Shown here one piece after another: positions 1-15,775 of a stretch of DNA of 64,000 nt. Position 1 is the first letter of the stretch; the number at the start of each line of letters is the position of its first letter. The translations under genes and the position numbers were made by a program. This stretch comes from Siphonodentalium dalli. Its lineage: Eukaryota; Mollusca; Scaphopoda; Gadilida; Siphonodentaliidae. A model generated the notes under the pieces. That model made no database searches. It was not told where the DNA came from and was given only the letters and a program-made list of their open reading frames with translations. The stretch covers positions 10,557,287-10,621,286 of the forward strand of contig CP136061.1 in the NCBI GenBank assembly GCA_032622095.1, written 5' to 3'.

Positions 1-3000
1 CACCGTTAAACCTAAACGATTGTATTGTATAGCGGTATGTTACTCACACCGTTAAACTTAAACGATTGTATTGTATAGCGGTATGTTACTCTCACCGTTA
101 AACCTAAACGATTGTATTGTATAGCGGTATGTTATTCACACCGTTTAACTTAAACGATTGTATTGTATAGCGGTATGTTACTCTCACCGTTAAACCTAAA
201 CGATTGTATTGTATAGCGGTATGTTACTCACACCGTTAAACTTAAACGATTGTATTGTATAGCGGTATGTTACTATCACCGTTAAACTTAAACGATTGTA
301 TTGTATAGCGCTATGTTACTCACATCGTTAAACTTAAACGATTGTATTGTATAGCGGTATGTTAATCACACCGTTAAACCTAAACGATTGTATTGTATAG
401 CGGTATGTTACTCACACCGTTAAACTTAAACGATTGTATTGTATAGCGGTATGTTACTCTCACCGTTAAACTTAAACGATTGTATTGTATAGCGCTATGT
501 TACTCACACCGTTAAACTTAAGCGATTGTATTGTATAGCGGTATGTTACTCACACCGTTAAACTTAAACGATTGTATTGTATAGCGCTATGTTACTCACA
601 CCGTTAAACTTAAACGATTGTATTGTATAGCGGTATGTTACTCACACCGTTAAGCTTAAACGATTGTATTGTATAGCGGTATGTTACTCACACCGTTAAA
701 CTTAAACGATTGTATTGTATAGCGATATATTACTCACACCGTTAAACTTAAACGATTGTATTGTATAGCGGTATGTTACTCACACCGTTAAACTTAAACG
801 ATTGTATTGTATAGCGGTATGTTACTCTCACCGTTAAACCTAAACGATTGTATTGTATAGCGGTATGTTACTCACACCGTTAAACTTAAACGATTGTATT
901 GTATAGCGGTATGTTACTCTCACCGTTAAACCTAAACGATTGTATTGTATAGCGGTATGTTACTCACACCGTTAAACCTAAACGATTGTATTGTATAGCG
1001 GTATGTTACTCACACCGTTAAACTTAAACGATTGTATTGTATAGCGGTATTTTACTCACAACGTTAAACTTAAACGATTGTACTGTATAGCGGTATGTTA
1101 CTCACAACGTTAAACTTAAACGATTGTATTGTATAGCGGTATTTTACTCTCACCGTTAAACCTAAACGATTGTATTGTATAGCGGTATGTTACTCACACC
1201 GTTAAACTTAAACGATTGTATTGTATAGCGGTATGTTACTCACAACGTTAAACTTAAACGATTGTATTGTATAGCGGTATGTTACTCACACCGTTAAACT
1301 TAAACGATTGTATTGTATAGCGGTATGTTACTCACACCGTTAAACTTAAACGATTGTATTGTATAGCGGTATGTTACTCACACCGTTAAACCTAAACGAT
1401 TGTATTGTATAGCGGTAGGTTACTCACACCGTTAAACTTAAACGATTGTATTGTATAGCGGTATGTTACTCACAACGTTAAACTTAAACGATTGTATTGT
1501 ATAGCGGTATGTTACTCACACCGTTAAACTTAAACGATTGTATTGTATAGCGGTATGTTACTCACACCGTTAAACTTAAACGATTGTATTGTATAGCGGT
1601 ATGTTACTCACACCGTTAAACTTAAACGATTGTATTGTATAGCGGTATGTTACTCACACCGTTAAACTTAAACGATTGTATTGTATAGCGGTATGTTACT
1701 CACACCGTTAAACTTAAACGATTGTATTGTATAGCGGTATGTTACTCTCACCGTTAAACCTAAACGATTGTATTGTATAGCGGTATGTTACTCACACCGT
1801 TAAACTTAAACGATTGTATTGTATAGCGGTATGTTACTCACACAGTTAAACTTAAACGATTGTATTGTATAGCGGTATGTTACCCACACAGTTAAACTTA
1901 AACGATTGTATTGTATAGCGGTATGTTACTCACACCGTTAAACGATTGTATTGTATGGCGGTATGATACTCACACCGTTAAACTTAAACGATTGTATTGT
2001 ATAGCGGTATGTTACTCACACTGTTAAACTTAAACGATTGTATTGTATAGCGGTATGTTACTCACACCGTTAAACTTAAACGATTGTATTGTATAGCGGT
2101 ATGTTACTCACACCGTTAATCTTAAACGATTGTATTGTATAGCGGTATGTTACTCACACCGTTAAACTTAAACGATTGTAGTGTATAGCGGTATGTTACT
2201 CACACCGTTAAAACTAAACGATTGTATTGTCTAGCGGTATGTTACTCACACCGTTAAACTTAAACGATTGTATTGTATAGCGGTATGTTACTCACACCGT
2301 TAAACTTAAACGATTGTATTGTATAGCGGTATGTTACTCACACCGTTAAACTTAAACGATTGTATTGTAGAGCGGTATGTTACTCACACCGTTAAACTTA
2401 AACGATTGTATTGTATAGCGGTATGTTACTCACACCGTTAAACTTAAACGATTGTATTGTATAGCGGTATGTTACTCACACCGTTAAACTTAAACGATTG
2501 TAGTGTATAGCGGTATGTTACTCACACCGTTAAACTTAAACGATTGTATTGTATAGCGGTATGTTACTCACACCGTTAAACCTAAACGATTGTATTGTAT
2601 AGCGGTATGTTACTCACACCGTTAAACTTAAACGATTGTATTGTATAGCGGTATGTTACTCACACCGTTAAACTTAAACGATTGTATTGTATAGCGGTAT
2701 GTTACTCACACCGTTAAACTTAAACGATTGTATTGTATAGCGGTATGTTACTCTCACCGTTAAACCTAAACGATTGTATTGTATAGCGGTATGTTACTCA
2801 CACCGTTAAACTTAAACGATTGTATTGTATAGCGGTATGTTACTCTCACCGTTAAACCTAAACGATTGTATTGTATAGCGGTATGTTACTCACACCGTTA
2901 AACTTAAACGATTGTATTGTATAGCGGTATGTTACTCACACCGTTAAACTTAAACGATTGTATTGTATAGCGCTATGTTACTCACACCGTTAAACTTAAA

Positions 3001-6000
3001 CGATTGTATTGTATAGCGGTATGTTACTCACACCGTTAAACTTAAACGATTGTATTGTATAGCGGTATGTTACTCACACCTTTAAACTTAAACGATTGTA
3101 TTGTATAGCGGTATGTTACTCACAACGTTAAACTTAAACGATTGTATTGTATAGCGGTATGTTACTCACACCGTTAAACGATTGTATTGTATAGCGGTAT
3201 GTTACTCACACCGTTAAACTTAAATGATTGTATTGTCTAGCGGTATGTTACTCACACCGTTAAACTTAAACGATTGTATTGTATAGCGGTATGTTACTCG
3301 CACCGTTAAACCTAAACGATTGTATTGTATAGCGGTATGTTACTCACACCGTTAAACTTAAACGATTGTATTGTATAGCGGTATGTTACTCACACCGTTA
3401 AACTTAAACGATTGTATTGTATAGCGGTATGTTACTCACACCGTTAAACTTAAACGATTGTATTGTATAGCGGTATGTTACTCTCACCGTTAAACCTAAA
3501 CGATTGTATTGTATAGCGGTATGTTATTCACACCGTTTAACTTAAACGATTGTATTGTATAGCGGTATGTTACTCTCACCGTTAAACCTAAACGATTGTA
3601 TTGTATAGCGGTATGTTACTCACACCGTTAAACTTAAACGATTGTATTGTATAGCGGTATGTTACTATCACCGTTAAACTTAAACGATTGTATTGTATAG
3701 CGCTATGTTACTCACATCGTTAAACTTAAACGATTGTATTGTATAGCGGTATGTTAATCACACCGTTAAACCTAAACGATTGTATTGTATAGCGGTATGT
3801 TACTCACACCGTTAAACTTAAACGATTGTATTGTATAGCGGTATGTTACTCTCACCGTTAAACTTAAACGATTGTATTGTATAGCGCTATGTTACTCACA
3901 CCGTTAAACTTAAGCGATTGTATTGTATAGCGGTATGTTACTCACACCGTTAAACTTAAACGATTGTATTGTATAGCGCTATGTTACTCACACCGTTAAA
4001 CTTAAACGATTGTATTGTATAGCGGTATGTTACTCACACCGTTAAGCTTAAACGATTGTATTGTATAGCGGTATGTTACTCACACCGTTAAACTTAAACG
4101 ATTGTATTGTATAGCGGTATATTACTCACACCGTTAAACTTAAACGATTGTATTGTATAGCGGTATGTTACTCACACCGTTAAACTTAAACGATTGTATT
4201 GTATAGCGGTATGTTACTCTCACCGTTAAACCTAAACGATTGTATTGTATAGCGGTATGTTACTCACACCGTTAAACTTAAACGATTGTATTGTATAGCG
4301 GTATGTTACTCTCACCGTTAAACCTAAACGATTGTATTGTATAGCGGTATGTTACTCACACCGTTAAACCTAAACGATTGTATTGTATAGCGGTATGTTA
4401 CTCACACCGTTAAACTTAAACGATTGTATTGTATAGCGGTATGTTACTCACAACGTTAAACTTAAACGATTGTACTGTATAGCGGTATGTTACTCACAAC
4501 GTTAAACTTAAACGATTGTATTGTATAGCGGTATTTTACTCTCACCGTTAAACCTAAACGATTGTATTGTATAGCGGTATGTTACTCACACCGTTAAACT
4601 TAAACGATTGTATTGTATAGCGGTATGTTACTCACAACGTTAAACTTAAACGATTGTATTGTATAGCGGTATGTTACTCACACCGTTAAACTTAAACGAT
4701 TGTATTGTATAGCGGTATGTTACTCACACCGTTAAACTTAAACGATTGTATTGTATAGCGGTATGTTACTCACACCGTTAAACCTAAACGATTGTATTGT
4801 ATAGCGGTAGGTTACTCACACCGTTAAACTTAAACGATTGTATTGTATAGCGGTATGTTACTCACAACGTTAAACTTAAACGATTGTATTGTATAGCGGT
4901 ATGTTACTCACACCGTTAAACTTAAACGATTGTATTGTATAGCGGTATGTTACTCACACCGTTAAACTTAAACGATTGTATTGTATAGCGGTATGTTACT
5001 CACACCGTTAAACTTAAACGATTGTATTGTATAGCGGTATGTTACTCACACCGTTAAACTTAAACGATTGTATTGTATAGCGGTATGTTACTCACACCGT
5101 TAAACTTAAACGATTGTATTGTATAGCGGTATGTTACTCTCACCGTTAAACCTAAACGATTGTATTGTATAGCGGTATGTTACTCACACCGTTAAACTTA
5201 AACGATTGTATTGTATAGCGGTATGTTACTCACACAGTTAAACTTAAACGATTGTATTGTATAGCGGTGTGTTACTCACACCGTTAAACCTAAACGACTG
5301 TATTGTATAGCGGTATGTTACTCACACCGTTAAACTTAAACGATTGTATTGTATAGCGGTATGTTACTCACACCGTTAAACTTAAACGATTGTATTGTAT
5401 AGCGGTATGTTACTCACACCGTTAAACTTAAATGATTGTATTGTATAGCGGTATGTTACTCTCACCGTTAAAACTAAACGATGATATTGTATAGCGGTAT
5501 GTTACTCACACCGTTAAACTTAAACGATTGTATTGTATAGCGGTATGTTACTCTCACCGTTAAACCTAAACGATTGTATTGTATAGCGGTATGTTACTCA
5601 CACCGTTAAACCTAAACGATTGTATTGTATAGTGGTATGTTACTCACACCGTTAAACTTAAACGATTGTATTGTATAGCGGTATGTTACTCACAACGTTA
5701 AACTTAAACGATTGTATTGTATAGCGGTATGTTACTCTCACCATTAATCCTAAACGATTGTATTGTATAGCGGTATGTTACTCACACCGTTAAACTTAAA
5801 CGATTGTATTGTATAGCGGTATGTTACTCACAACGTTAAACTTAAACGATTGTATTGTATAGCGGTATGTTACTCACACCGTTAAACTTAAACGATTGTA
5901 TTGTATAGCGGTATGTTACTCACACCGTTAAACTTAAACGATTGTATTGTATAGCGGTATGTTACTCACACCGTTAAACCTAAACGATTGTATTGTATAG

Positions 6001-9000
6001 CGGTAGGTTACTCACACCGTTAAACTTAAACGATTGTATTGTATAGCGGTATGTTACTCACACCGTTAAACTTAAACGATTGTATTGTATAGCGGTATGT
6101 TACTCACACCGTTAAACTTAACCGATTGTATTGTATAGCGGTATGTTACTCTCACCGTTAAACCTAAACGATTGTATTGTATAGCGGGATGTTACTCACA
6201 CCGTTAAACTTAAACGATTGTATTGTATAGCGGTATGTTACTCACACCGTTAAACTTAAACGATTGTATTGTATAGCGGTATGTTACTCACACCGTTAAA
6301 CCTAAACGATTGTATTGTATAGCGGTATGTTACTCACACCGTTAAACGATTGTATTGTAAAGCGGTATGTTACTCACACTTAAACTTAAATGATTGTATT
6401 GTATAGCGGTATGTTACTCACACCGTTAAACTTAAACGATTGTATTGTATAGCGGTATGTTACTCACACCGTTAAACTTAAACGATTGTATTGTATAGCG
6501 GTATGTTACTCACAACGTTAAACTTAAACGATTGTATTGTATAGCGGTATGTTACTCACACCGTTAAACTTAAACGATTGTATTGTATAGCGGTATGTTA
6601 CTCTCACCGTTAAACTTAAACGATTGTATTGTATAGCGGTAAGTTACTCACACCGTTAAACGATTGTATTGTATAGCGGTATGTTACTCACAACTTTAAA
6701 CTTAAACGATTGTATTGTATAGCGGTATGTTACTCACAAAGTTAAACTTAAACGATTATATTGTATAGCGGTATGTTACTCACACCGTTAAACTTAAACG
6801 ATTGTATTGTATAGCGGTATGTTACTCACACCGTTAAACGATTGTATTGTATAGCGGTATGTTACTCACACCGTTAAACGATTGTATTGTATAGCGGTAT
6901 GTTACTCACACCGTTAAACTTAAACGATTGTATTGTATAGCGGTATGTTACTCACACCGTTAAACTTAAACGATTGTATTGTATAGCGGTATGTTACTCA
7001 CACCGTTAAATTTAAACGATTGTATTGTATGGCGGTATGTTACTCACACCGTTAAACCTAAGCGATTGTATTGTATAGCGGTATGTTACTCACACCGTTA
7101 AACGTAAACGATTGTATTGTATAGCGGTATGTTACTCACACCGTTAAACGATTGTATTGTATAGCGGTATGTTACTCACACCGTTAAACCTAAACGATTG
7201 TATTGTATAGCGGTATGTTACTCACACCGTTAAACTTAAATGATTGTATTGTATAGCGTTATGTTACTCACACCGTTAAACTTAAATGATTGTATTGTAT
7301 AGCGGTATGTTACTCACACCGTGAAACTTAAACGAATGTATTGTATGCTATGTTACTCACACCGTTAAACCTAAACGATTGTATTGTATAGCGGTATGTT
7401 ACTCACACCGTTAAACTTAAACGATTGTATTGTATAGCGGTATGTTACTCACAACGTTAAACTTAAACGATTGTATTGTATAGCGGTATGTTACTCACAA
7501 CGTTAAACTTAAACTATTGTATTGTATAGCGGTATGTTACTCTCACCGTTAAATCTAAACGATTGTATTGTATAGCGGTATGTTACTCACAACGTTAATC
7601 TTAAACTATTGTATTGTATAGCGGTATGTTACTCTCACCGTTAAACCTAAACGATTGCATTGTATAGCGGTATGTTACTCACACCGTTAAACTTAAACGA
7701 TTGTATTGTATAGCGGTATGTTACTCACACCGTTAAACTTAAACGATTGTATTGTATAGCGGTATGTTACTCACACCGTTAAACCTAAACGATTGTATTG
7801 TATAGCGGTATGTTACTCACACCGTTAAACTTAAACGATTGTATTGTATAGCGGTATGTTACTAACACCGTTAAACTTAAACGATTGTATTGTATAGCGG
7901 TATGTTACTCACACCGTTAAACTTAAACGATTGTAGTGTATAGCGGTATGTTTCTCACACCGTTAAACCTAAACGATTGTATTGTATAGCGGTATGTTAC
8001 TCACACCGTTAAACTTAAACGATTGTATTGTATAGCGGTATGTTACTATCACCGTTAAACTTAAACGATTGTAGTGTATAGCGGTATGTTACTCACACAG
8101 TTAAACTTAAACGATTGTATTGTATAGCGGTATGTTACTTACACCGTTAAACTTAAACGATTGTATTGTATAGCGGTATGTTACTCACACCGTTAAACTT
8201 AAACGATTGTATTGTATAGCGGTATGTTACTCACACAGTTAAACTTAAACGATTGTATTGTATAGCGGTATGTTACCCACACAGTTAAACTTAAACGATT
8301 GTATTGTATAGCGGTATGTTACTCACACCGTTAAACGATTGTATTGTATGGCGGTATGATACTCACACCGTTAAACTTAAACGATTGTATTGTATAGCGG
8401 TATGTTACTCACACTGTTAAACTTAAACGATTGTATTGTATAGCGGTATGTTACTCACACCGTTAAACTTAAACGATTGTATTGTATAGCGGTATGTTAC
8501 TCACACCGTTAATCTTAAACGATTGTATTGTATAGCGGTATGTTACTCACACCGTTAAACTTAAACGATTGTAGTGTATAGCGGTATGTTACTCACACCG
8601 TTAAACCTAAACGATTGTATTGTCTAGCGGTATGTTACTCACACCGTTAAACTTAAACGATTGTATTGTAGAGCGGTATGTTACTCACACCGTTAAACTT
8701 AAACGATTGTATTGTATAGCGGTATGTTACTCACACCGTTAAACTTAAACGATTGTATTGTATAGCGGTATGTTACTCACACCGTTAAACTTAAACGATT
8801 GTAGTGTATAGCGGTATGTTACTCACACCGTTAAACTTAAACGATTGTATTGTATAGCGGTATGTTACTCACACCGTTAAACCTAAACGATTGTATTGTA
8901 TAGCGGTATGTTACTCACACCGTTAAACTTAAACGATTGTATTGTATAGCGGTATGTTACTCACACCGTTAAACTTAAACGATTGTATTGTATAGCGGTA

Positions 9001-12000
9001 TGTTACTCACACCGTTAAACTTAAACGATTGTATTGTATAGCGGTATGTTACTCTCACCGTTAAACCTAAACGATTGTATTGTATAGCGGTATGTTACTC
9101 ACACCGTTAAACTTAAACGATTGTATTGTATAGCGGTATGTTACTCTCACCGTTAAACCTAAACGATTGTATTGTATAGCGGTATGTTACTCACACCGTT
9201 AAACTTAAACGATTGTATTGTATAGCGGTATGTTACTCACACCGTTAAACTTAAACGATTGTATTGTATAGCGCTATGTTACTCACACCGTTAAACTTAA
9301 ACGATTGTATTGTATAGCGGTATGTTACTCACACCGTTAAACTTAAACGATTGTATTGTATAGCGGTATGTTACTCACACCTTTAAACTTAAACGATTGT
9401 ATTGTATAGCGGTATGTTACTCACAACGTTAAACTTAAACGATTGTATTGTATAGCGGTATGTTACTCACACCGTTAAACGATTGTATTGTATAGCGGTA
9501 TGTTACTCACACCGTTAAACTTAAATGATTGTATTGTCTAGCGGTATGTTACTCACACCGTTAAACTTAAACGATTGTATTGTATAGCGGTATGTTACTC
9601 GCACCGTTAAACCTAAACGATTGTATTGTATAGCGGTATGTTACTCACACCGTTAAACTTAAACGATTGTATTGTATAGCGGTATGTTACTCACACCGTT
9701 AAACTTAAACGATTGTATTGTATAGCGGTATGTTACTCACACCGTTAAACTTAAACGATTGTATTGTATAGCGGTATGTTACTCTCACCGTTAAACCTAA
9801 ACGATTGTATTGTATAGCGGTATGTTATTCACACCGTTTAACTTAAACGATTGTATTGTATAGCGGTATGTTACTCTCACCGTTAAACCTAAACGATTGT
9901 ATTGTATAGCGGTATGTTACTCACACCGTTAAACTTAAACGATTGTATTGTATAGCGGTATGTTACTCTCACCGTTAAACTTAAACGATTGTATTGTATA
10001 GCGCTATGTTACTCACATCGTTAAACTTAAACGATTGTATTGTATAGCGGTATGTTAATCACACCGTTAAACCTAAACGATTGTATTGTATAGCGGTATG
10101 TTACTCACACCGTTAAACTTAAACGATTGTATTGTATAGCGGTATGTTACTCTCACCGTTAAACTTAAACGATTGTATTGTATAGCGCTATGTTACTCAC
10201 ACCGTTAAACTTAAGCGATTGTATTGTATAGCGGTATGTTACTCACACCGTTAAACTTAAACGATTGTATTGTATAGCGCTATGTTACTCACACCGTTAA
10301 ACTTAAACGATTGTATTGTATAGCGGTATGTTACTCACACCGTTAAGCTTAAACGATTGTATTGTATAGCGGTATGTTACTCACACCGTTAAACTTAAAC
10401 GATTGTATTGTATAGCGGTATATTACTCACACCGTTAAACTTAAACGATTGTATTGTATAGCGGTATGTTACTCACACCGTTAAACTTAAACGATTGTAT
10501 TGTATAGCGGTATGTTACTCTCACCGTTAAACCTAAACGATTGTATTGTATAGCGGTATGTTACTCACACCGTTAAACTTAAACGATTGTATTGTATAGC
10601 GGTATGTTACTCTCACCGTTAAACCTAAACGATTGTATTGTATAGCGGTATGTTACTCACACCGTTAAACCTAAACGATTGTATTGTATAGCGGTATGTT
10701 ACTCACACCGTTAAACTTAAACGATTGTATTGTATAGCGGTATGTTACTCACAACGTTAAACTTAAACGATTGTACTGTATAGCGGTATGTTACTCACAA
10801 CGTTAAACTTAAACGATTGTATTGTATAGCGGTATTTTACTCTCACCGTTAAACCTAAACGATTGTATTGTATAGCGGTATGTTACTCACACCGTTAAAC
10901 TTAAACGATTGTATTGTATAGCGGTATGTTACTCACAACGTTAAACTTAAACGATTGTATTGTATAGCGGTATGTTACTCACACCGTTAAACTTAAACGA
11001 TTGTATTGTATAGCGGTATGTTACTCACACCGTTAAACTTAAACGATTGTATTGTATAGCGGTATGTTACTCACACCGTTAAACCTAAACGATTGTATTG
11101 TATAGCGGTAGGTTACTCACACCGTTAAACTTAAACGATTGTATTGTATAGCGGTATGTTACTCACAACGTTAAACTTAAACGATTGTATTGTATAGCGG
11201 TATGTTACTCACACCGTTAAACTTAAACGATTGTATTGTATAGCGGTATGTTACTCACACCGTTAAACTTAAACGATTGTATTGTATAGCGGTATGTTAC
11301 TCACACCGTTAAACTTAAACGATTGTATTGTATAGCGGTATGTTACTCACACCGTTAAACTTAAACGATTGTATTGTATAGCGGTATGTTACTCACACCG
11401 TTAAACTTAAACGATTGTATTGTATAGCGGTATGTTACTCTCACCGTTAAACCTAAACGATTGTATTGTATAGCGGTATGTTACTCACACCGTTAAACTT
11501 AAACGATTGTATTGTATAGCGGTATGTTACTCACACAGTTAAACTTAAACGATTGTATTGTATAGCGGTGTGTTACTCACACCGTTAAACCTAAACGACT
11601 GTATTGTATAGCGGTATGTTACTCACACCGTTAAACTTAAACGATTGTATTGTATAGCGGTATGTTACTCACACCGTTAAACTTAAACGATTGTATTGTA
11701 TAGCGGTATGTTACTCACACCGTTAAACTTAAATGATTGTATTGTATAGCGGTATGTTACTCTCACCGTTAAAACTAAACGATGATATTGTATAGCGGTA
11801 TGTTACTCACACCGTTAAACTTAAACGATTGTATTGTATAGCGGTATGTTACTCTCACCGTTAAACCTAAACGATTGTATTGTATAGCGGTATGTTACTC
11901 ACACCGTTAAACCTAAACGATTGTATTGTATAGTGGTATGTTACTCACACCGTTAAACTTAAACGATTGTATTGTATAGCGGTATGTTACTCACAACGTT

Positions 12001-12983
12001 AAACTTAAACGATTGTATTGTATAGCGGTATGTTACTCTCACCATTAATCCTAAACGATTGTATTGTATAGCGGTATGTTACTCACACCGTTAAACTTAA
12101 ACGATTGTATTGTATAGCGGTATGTTACTCACAACGTTAAACTTAAACGATTGTATTGTATAGCGGTATGTTACTCACACCGTTAAACTTAAACGATTGT
12201 ATTGTATAGCGGTATGTTACTCACACCGTTAAACTTAAACGATTGTATTGTATAGCGGTATGTTACTCACACCGTTAAACCTAAACGATTGTATTGTATA
12301 GCGGTAGGTTACTCACACCGTTAAACTTAAACGATTGTATTGTATAGCGGTATGTTACTCACAACGTTAAACTTAAACGATTGTATTGTATAGCGGTATG
12401 TTACTCACACGTTAAACTTAAACGATTGTATTGTATAGCGGTATGTTACTCACACCGTTAAACTTAAACGATTGTATTGTATAGCGGTATGTTACTCACA
12501 CCGTTAAACTTAAACGATTGTATTGTATAGCGGTATGTTACTCACACCGTTAAACCTAAACGATTGTATTGTATAGCGGTATGTTACTCACACCGTTAAA
12601 CTTAAACGATTGTATTGTATAGCGGTATGTTACTCACACCGTTAAACTTAAACGATTGTATTGTACAGCGGTATGTTACTCACACCGTTAAACGATTGTA
12701 TTGTATAGCAGTATGTTACTCACACCGTTAAACCTAAACGATTGTATTGTATAGCGGTATGTTACTCACACCGTTAAACTTAAACGATTGTATTGTATAG
12801 CGGTATGTTACTCACAACGTTAAACTTAAACGATTGTATTGTATAGCGGTATGTTACTCACACCGTTAAACTTAAACGATTGTATTGTATAGCGGTATGT
12901 TACTCACACCGTTAAACTTAAACGATTGTATTGTATAGCGGTATGTTACTCACACCGTTAAACTTAAACGATTGTATTGTATA
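1..12983. repeat. 46-bp satellite array, left block (about 280 monomers)
   Basis: Head-to-tail copies of a 46-bp monomer, CACCGTTAAACTTAAACGAT followed by TGTATTGTATAGCGGTATGT and TACTCA. Monomers differ by few substitutions, for example CTTAAA/CCTAAA, CACACC/CTCACC, CACAAC, and GCGGTAT/GCGCTAT. A recurrent 40-bp variant lacks one copy of the internal TTAAAC direct repeat (for example near 1930, 3170, 6340 and 6830). Each monomer has three CpG sites. Because 46 is not a multiple of 3, reading frames rotate and stops occur in all frames, so nothing is coding. Shared rare variants show a higher-order period of about 6301 bp between roughly 3.48 and 12.3 kb. Function is unknown; a pericentromeric or other heterochromatic satellite is plausible. 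Confidence 0.98.
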
Positions 12984-14772
12984 TAGTGTAGTGACTTAGC
13001 GACAAAATTTTGTCATATCGGAACGGACTGGCCAAAAGTGCCATTTTTTTATATTATGTCAAGTTAGGTGTGCTCTTTCAGAAAGTGAACTAGAAACAGG
13101 TTTCTGATCAATATTAACCCTTGTTTCCAGTATAAATCCAAGATGGCGGCCAAATTCAATCATTATTTCACCATGACGTTCCAACTGGTATACAATTTAA
13201 GGCACATGCATAATAAAGGCGTCATTCCATCCGGCATTGTCATATTTTGAAGATATTAGCAATCCAGGCTGACCAAATTTGAAAATTATCACTTTTTGGA
13301 CCAAAAGCATGAAATTTTGTCATAAAATCATTCTCGTTTCAATTATTTCTGAATAATAAACAGACAATTTCTCAAAACTGTTTCAGTGCAGATCAACGGT
13401 TAAGATCTTACAAATTTCCGAATAGTATACTGCAAACAAAATATACAATATCTAGGACAAATTCGTAACCATATTTTGGACATTTTGGATTATGTTAACC
13501 CTCACCCCAAAAATCATGAATTTTTTTTTTGTGATAAACATCCGATAGAACATGGATGCGAATCTATAAAGGGCACTATTCGATCACATTTCTAAATACT
13601 GTAATTGTGATTACACACACAATGACCAAAGTTGAAAGTTACAACTTTTTCGACTAAAATATGCAATTTGGTAAGAAAATCCTCGTCATTTCAAATATTT
13701 TGGTCCAATAATTGGTCATTTACACATAGGATATTTACGATAGTTCAAAATGTTTGGTCTTAAATGTTTTGGACATATATACTGAAAACAATGAATACAT
13801 TTTCTGTGGTTAATATGTAACAACGTTTCAGAAAATGTGGTTTATGTTACCCCTCACCCCAAAAATCACGAAAATGTGACTTGGTTGTAAAGATTCAATA
13901 AATCTTTGGTTAAATCTTATAAAGTGAGTTTGTCGATGACAATTAGTCATATATTGTTATGTAACAATCTCATTGACAGTATACTGTTTAAATTTACAAT
14001 TGTATGCCTAATAACAGCTATATTTTATGGTAAAATAACCATCATTTCAAATATTTTCAACCAATATATGGGCAATTTCTCAAACATTTCCCAAGATCGT
14101 ATACCACATGCGGCCTTGAAAGTTTCGAAAATGACTGTCGAATACAACACCTTTAAAGGTGAATACATGTCATGTCTTGGTGAAATAGAATAAAATTCTA
14201 AAAATCTATTATACCATAAATAATTTGAAGGTTTTGACTTATATAATCTACAAATGTAGCATACAAGAGGGGGTATATATAGACATGTAGTTCAGATCAC
14301 AACTTTAATTTGTCTATCAATAATAAACATAACATAAAGATGGTCTATCTTTGTTTATACTCTGTTCTTAAATTCACGTTTGTTATGTTGTACCTGTATA
14401 ACTATAATGTGCACAGTCTGATCATACCAGCAGATATATAGCAACTCATAGATTGTCATGTTATAATCACCGGTGACCATGTTGATACATTGAACAAATA
14501 TTTTAGGCATTCTTAATATCACAATTACAACTGCATAATTATGAGCATGGTAAATCAGCTATTGCACATTCGCACCTGTTACAAGTTTGGGATTTGCAAC
14601 AACACTTGATGAGTTCTGAACACGCAGCTGCAGCTTCTGGTAATGTAGTCCACCATGGTTTACATCCATGATCTTCAACTGTCCATTCCCAGTCATGCGG
14701 GCCATGTATTGGAATTGTTATGTCATGACAAGTGTACCACAATCCTGTCTGGTTTATGGCTCATTTCATATG
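12984..14772 (+). repeat. Left long inverted arm of the foldback transposon
   Basis: This arm pairs with the complement of about 16,258-17,911. Matching landmarks include GGAACGGACTGG near the tip, AAGATGGCGG at 13,140, the CCTCACCCCAAAAATCA block (present twice) and the CXC-encoding region at 14,540-14,742. The arms show scattered substitutions and short indels, so the duplication is not recent. Only the inner end is coding-derived; the outer 1.5 kb has no credible ORF. Confidence 0.88.
14539..14742 (-). pseudogene. Transposon protein C-terminal CXC (cysteine-rich) block, left arm
   Basis: The minus-strand frame reads a tryptophan-rich stretch (HDWEWTVEDHGCKPWWTTLP) followed by CSELIKCCCKSQTCNRCECA. 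This W...LP...C.ELI.C.CK..C...C.C arrangement resembles the tesmin/TSO1-like CXC cysteine cluster at the C-terminus of a large family of uncharacterised, transposon-associated invertebrate proteins. The frame stops inside the cysteine cluster, and no upstream frame joins it to the DTDVLV block about 270 bp away. It is therefore a relic. The right arm carries the same segment on the opposite strand at 16,302-16,430. Identification is by motif memory only. Confidence 0.6.
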
Positions 14773-15009
14773 CTGTATTAGGGCCCCTTTTGAGCGACAA
14801 GTTTTGGAGAATTCTCTTCATATGCCTCGTTATCAGCAACTTTTGACAACCGTTGTTATAATTAATGGTAATGAAATGTTCGAGTTCTTTGAAAATATAT
14901 GAGGACTAATCTAGTTGAATAAAAGGTTGATTCGCCTATAGAAGAAATGTACATGTATCTGTGATAACGGGATAATATTTCCATGCTATCCAGAAACGTT
15001 TTCTGCCCT

Positions 15010-15657
15010 TTATATGGAAGAACAAAGTGGTATCAAAACCAGATATCGAATGAAAATTGGGTACTGATAACAATTGTCATCGCCCAGAGCGGAAAATGTG
15101 CTGTTGTCATGGTACAATGTTTTAGTTTTGCCTGTTCCTAGAAAAACACATGTATCACCACCACTGTTAGCATCCGTAAACTTTGAAAACAGACCGATGA
15201 CCATTACCAGGACATCTGTGTCAACAATCCGAGCACGGATGGTCGTCAGCCCACAAGAAAGCGCATGGATAATGTGCGGCACAATTCTAATATCAGCTTC
15301 CTCCTGACAACAGTTTCTCAAGATTTACTAGGAAGAATTTGCTATTTTGAGAGTTGACGAACATTCTGTCATGTTTAACACTTTATCATCACGTTCTGAC
15401 GCATTACTTGTCAGGAATACAAAAAGTTCAAGCTTATTGTCAGAATGACGGAGGAAGTCGTTCCATTTTTTTGGAATCTTAGTTTGGCCACCAACTTTTC
15501 GTCCAAGACCTATACCACGATTCTCACTAGTGCTGCCGTTTGTGCTGCCTTCAAAATACCTATCCCACACAACACACATGCCATTAACACTTCTTAGTTT
15601 GTAGAGTAGAAACTCCTTCAAAATACCTATCCCACACAACACACATGACATTAACAC
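15010..15657 (-). pseudogene. Transposon protein middle region with DTDVLV nuclease-like motif, broken
   Basis: Two stretches lie in one minus-strand frame separated by two adjacent stops (TAG TAA, about 15,322-15,327). The upstream part holds TKIPKKWNDFLRHSDNK. The downstream part holds QEEADIRIVPHI, then RARIVDTDVLVMVIGL, then DANSGGDTCVFLGTGK. The order NW.DFLR, EEAD.RI, DTDVLV, DAN.G.D is that of a widespread uncharacterised invertebrate protein family whose DTDVLVLL block looks like an acidic PIN/FEN (XPG-type) nuclease motif. A roughly 70-bp tandem repeat (about 15,550 and 15,620, CAAAATACCTATCCCACACA) duplicates the start of this part. The copy is degenerate and cannot make a full protein. 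Confidence 0.6.
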
Positions 15658-15775
15658 TTCTTAGTTTGTAGAGTAGAAACTTCATTGGTGACTGTGTAAT
15701 AATTAAAAGTACATGTAGATCTTATCGCAGGCACAATTATATGCACAAGAACGCCTCCATCAAATATCTTGCACG

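Noticed and set aside
1-12983. CRISPR-like regular repeats
   Set aside because: The 46-bp units are directly adjacent with no unique spacers, and the context is eukaryotic; this is a satellite.
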